Source of the DNA: DASULK01 sp036381835
Lineage (GTDB): Bacteria > Actinomycetota > Actinomycetes > Mycobacteriales > Micromonosporaceae
DNA length: 14,864 nt
NCBI GenBank assembly: GCA_036381835.1
Contig: DASVCA010000158.1
Location: 1 to 14,864, forward strand
Reading direction: 5' to 3'
Shown here: one piece after another, positions 14,316-14,864 of the stretch
Layout of the letters: every line of letters starts with the position of its first letter
Position numbering within the stretch: the stretch's first letter is position 1
Made by a program: the position numbers and the translations under genes
The notes under the pieces: generated by a model
Database searches by the model: none
Seen by the model: only the letters and a program-made list of their open reading frames with translations
Told to the model about the DNA's origin: nothing

Positions 14316-14864
14316 TCATCCCAGGTCGGCCAAGCGGTCGTGCTCGTCCCGGCCGATCCGGCCCCGGACATCCCGGGCGAGCGCCTGCAGCAGCCCGATC
14401 GGCAGATGCCGCAGACCGAAGACCGCGATCTTGTATCGCCAGTCGGGCACGCTGACCACCTTGCCTTTGCGCAGATCGCGTAGGGCGTCGGCGACCACAT
14501 CGTCTGCGTTCAGCCACAGCCACCGCGGGGTCTTGGATATGTCGATCCCCGCCCGCTGGTGGAACTCGGTGCGCGTGTAACCAGGGCAGAGCGCCATCAC
14601 CCTGACGTCGAACGGGCGTACCGACTGGGCCACCGCCTGGCTGAAGTTGGTCACCCACGCCTTGCTGGCCGAGTACGTCGAGCCGGGCATCACCGCCCCG
14701 AACCCGGCCACCGAGGAGACGTTGATCACCCCACCGCGACGCCGGGCGACCATGCCGGGGAGTACGGCCCGGGTCAGCCGCAGTACGGCGTGCACGTTCA
14801 GGCGCAGCAGCCGCTCCTCGTCCGACACGGCGGAGTTCAGAAGCGCGCGGTTGAGGCTGATCCC
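14316..14864 (-). CDS. Short-chain dehydrogenase/reductase (N-terminus cut by window edge)
   Basis: The frame is open to base 14864, so the N-terminal part with the TGxxxGxG cofactor motif lies outside; the first visible residues (GISLNRALLNSAVSDEE) follow where NNAG would be. About 182 residues are visible. Seen: NVHAVLRLTRAVLPGM, the catalytic-serine strand GGVINVSSVAG, and the YxxxK pair in YSASKAW (Tyr codon at 14673-14675, Lys codon at 14661-14663), then ALCPGYTRTEFH. The C-terminal region RKGKVVSVPDWRYKIAVFGLRHLPIGLLQAL suggests membrane association or a hydrophobic substrate. It is an NAD(P)-dependent oxidoreductase of the classical type; the substrate is unknown. It is upstream of pyrE on the same strand with a 61-bp gap. 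Confidence 0.93.
   Translation of the reverse strand, partial: GISLNRALLNSAVSDEERLLRLNVHAVLRLTRAVLPGMVARRRGGVINVSSVAGFGAVMPGSTYSASKAWVTNFSQAVAQSVRPFDVRVMALCPGYTRTEFHQRAGIDISKTPRWLWLNADDVVADALRDLRKGKVVSVPDWRYKIAVFGLRHLPIGLLQALARDVRGRIGRDEHDRLADLG

Overview
The window is very GC-rich, densely coded actinobacterial chromosome. G or C dominates third codon positions, GTG starts are used alongside ATG, and intergenic GC-rich hairpins lack T-tracts. Protein flavour (a DUF3151 gene beside class II fructose-bisphosphate aldolase, a mycobacterial-type PyrE, an SCP2/acyl-CoA dehydrogenase/FadD cluster) fits an actinomycete. My best guess is Micromonosporaceae (Micromonospora or Salinispora type); this is inference from resemblance, not a search.

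Layout from left to right. (1) 1-1449 (+): 3' part of an Hsp70-type ATPase gene whose product continues into a Pro-rich linker, one membrane segment and a Cys-containing outer domain; a strong hairpin follows. (2) 1506-5528: a lipid-metabolism block. A TetR regulator (-) is divergent from SCP2-like protein, acyl-CoA dehydrogenase and acyl-CoA synthetase genes (+). The divergent gap carries two tandem YTAC-N6-GTAA boxes that look like the regulator's operators. (3) 5557-8180 (-): purine synthesis, purA followed by purD, separated by a long perfect inverted repeat. (4) 8335-10974 (+): a diacylglycerol-kinase-like protein whose signature motifs are degenerate, then a MinD/ParA-type ATPase with a long Pro-rich N-terminus. 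(5) 11039-12711 (-): DUF3151 and class II fructose-bisphosphate aldolase, with a structured 215-bp spacer between them. (6) 12988-13203 (+): a small, very acidic protein with an internal repeat. (7) 13280-14864 (-): a short-chain dehydrogenase (cut by the right edge), pyrE, and an ArsR-type regulator carrying the CVCDL metalloid-binding motif.

Most of the window is housekeeping metabolism (purine, pyrimidine, glycolysis/gluconeogenesis, fatty acyl-CoA turnover). All four convergent gene junctions are short. Three carry perfect 12-14 bp inverted repeats likely to act as terminators for both sides; the fourth (fadD/purD) has only a weak one. No tRNA, rRNA, CRISPR array, insertion sequence or phage gene was seen. 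The parts least explained by standard annotation are the Hsp70-membrane fusion, the degenerate kinase-like protein with its Cys cluster, the orphan MinD-like ATPase, the small acidic repeat protein, the solo ArsR, the purA-purD inverted repeat and the DUF3151/fba spacer. I did not find clear evidence for a new multi-gene system.
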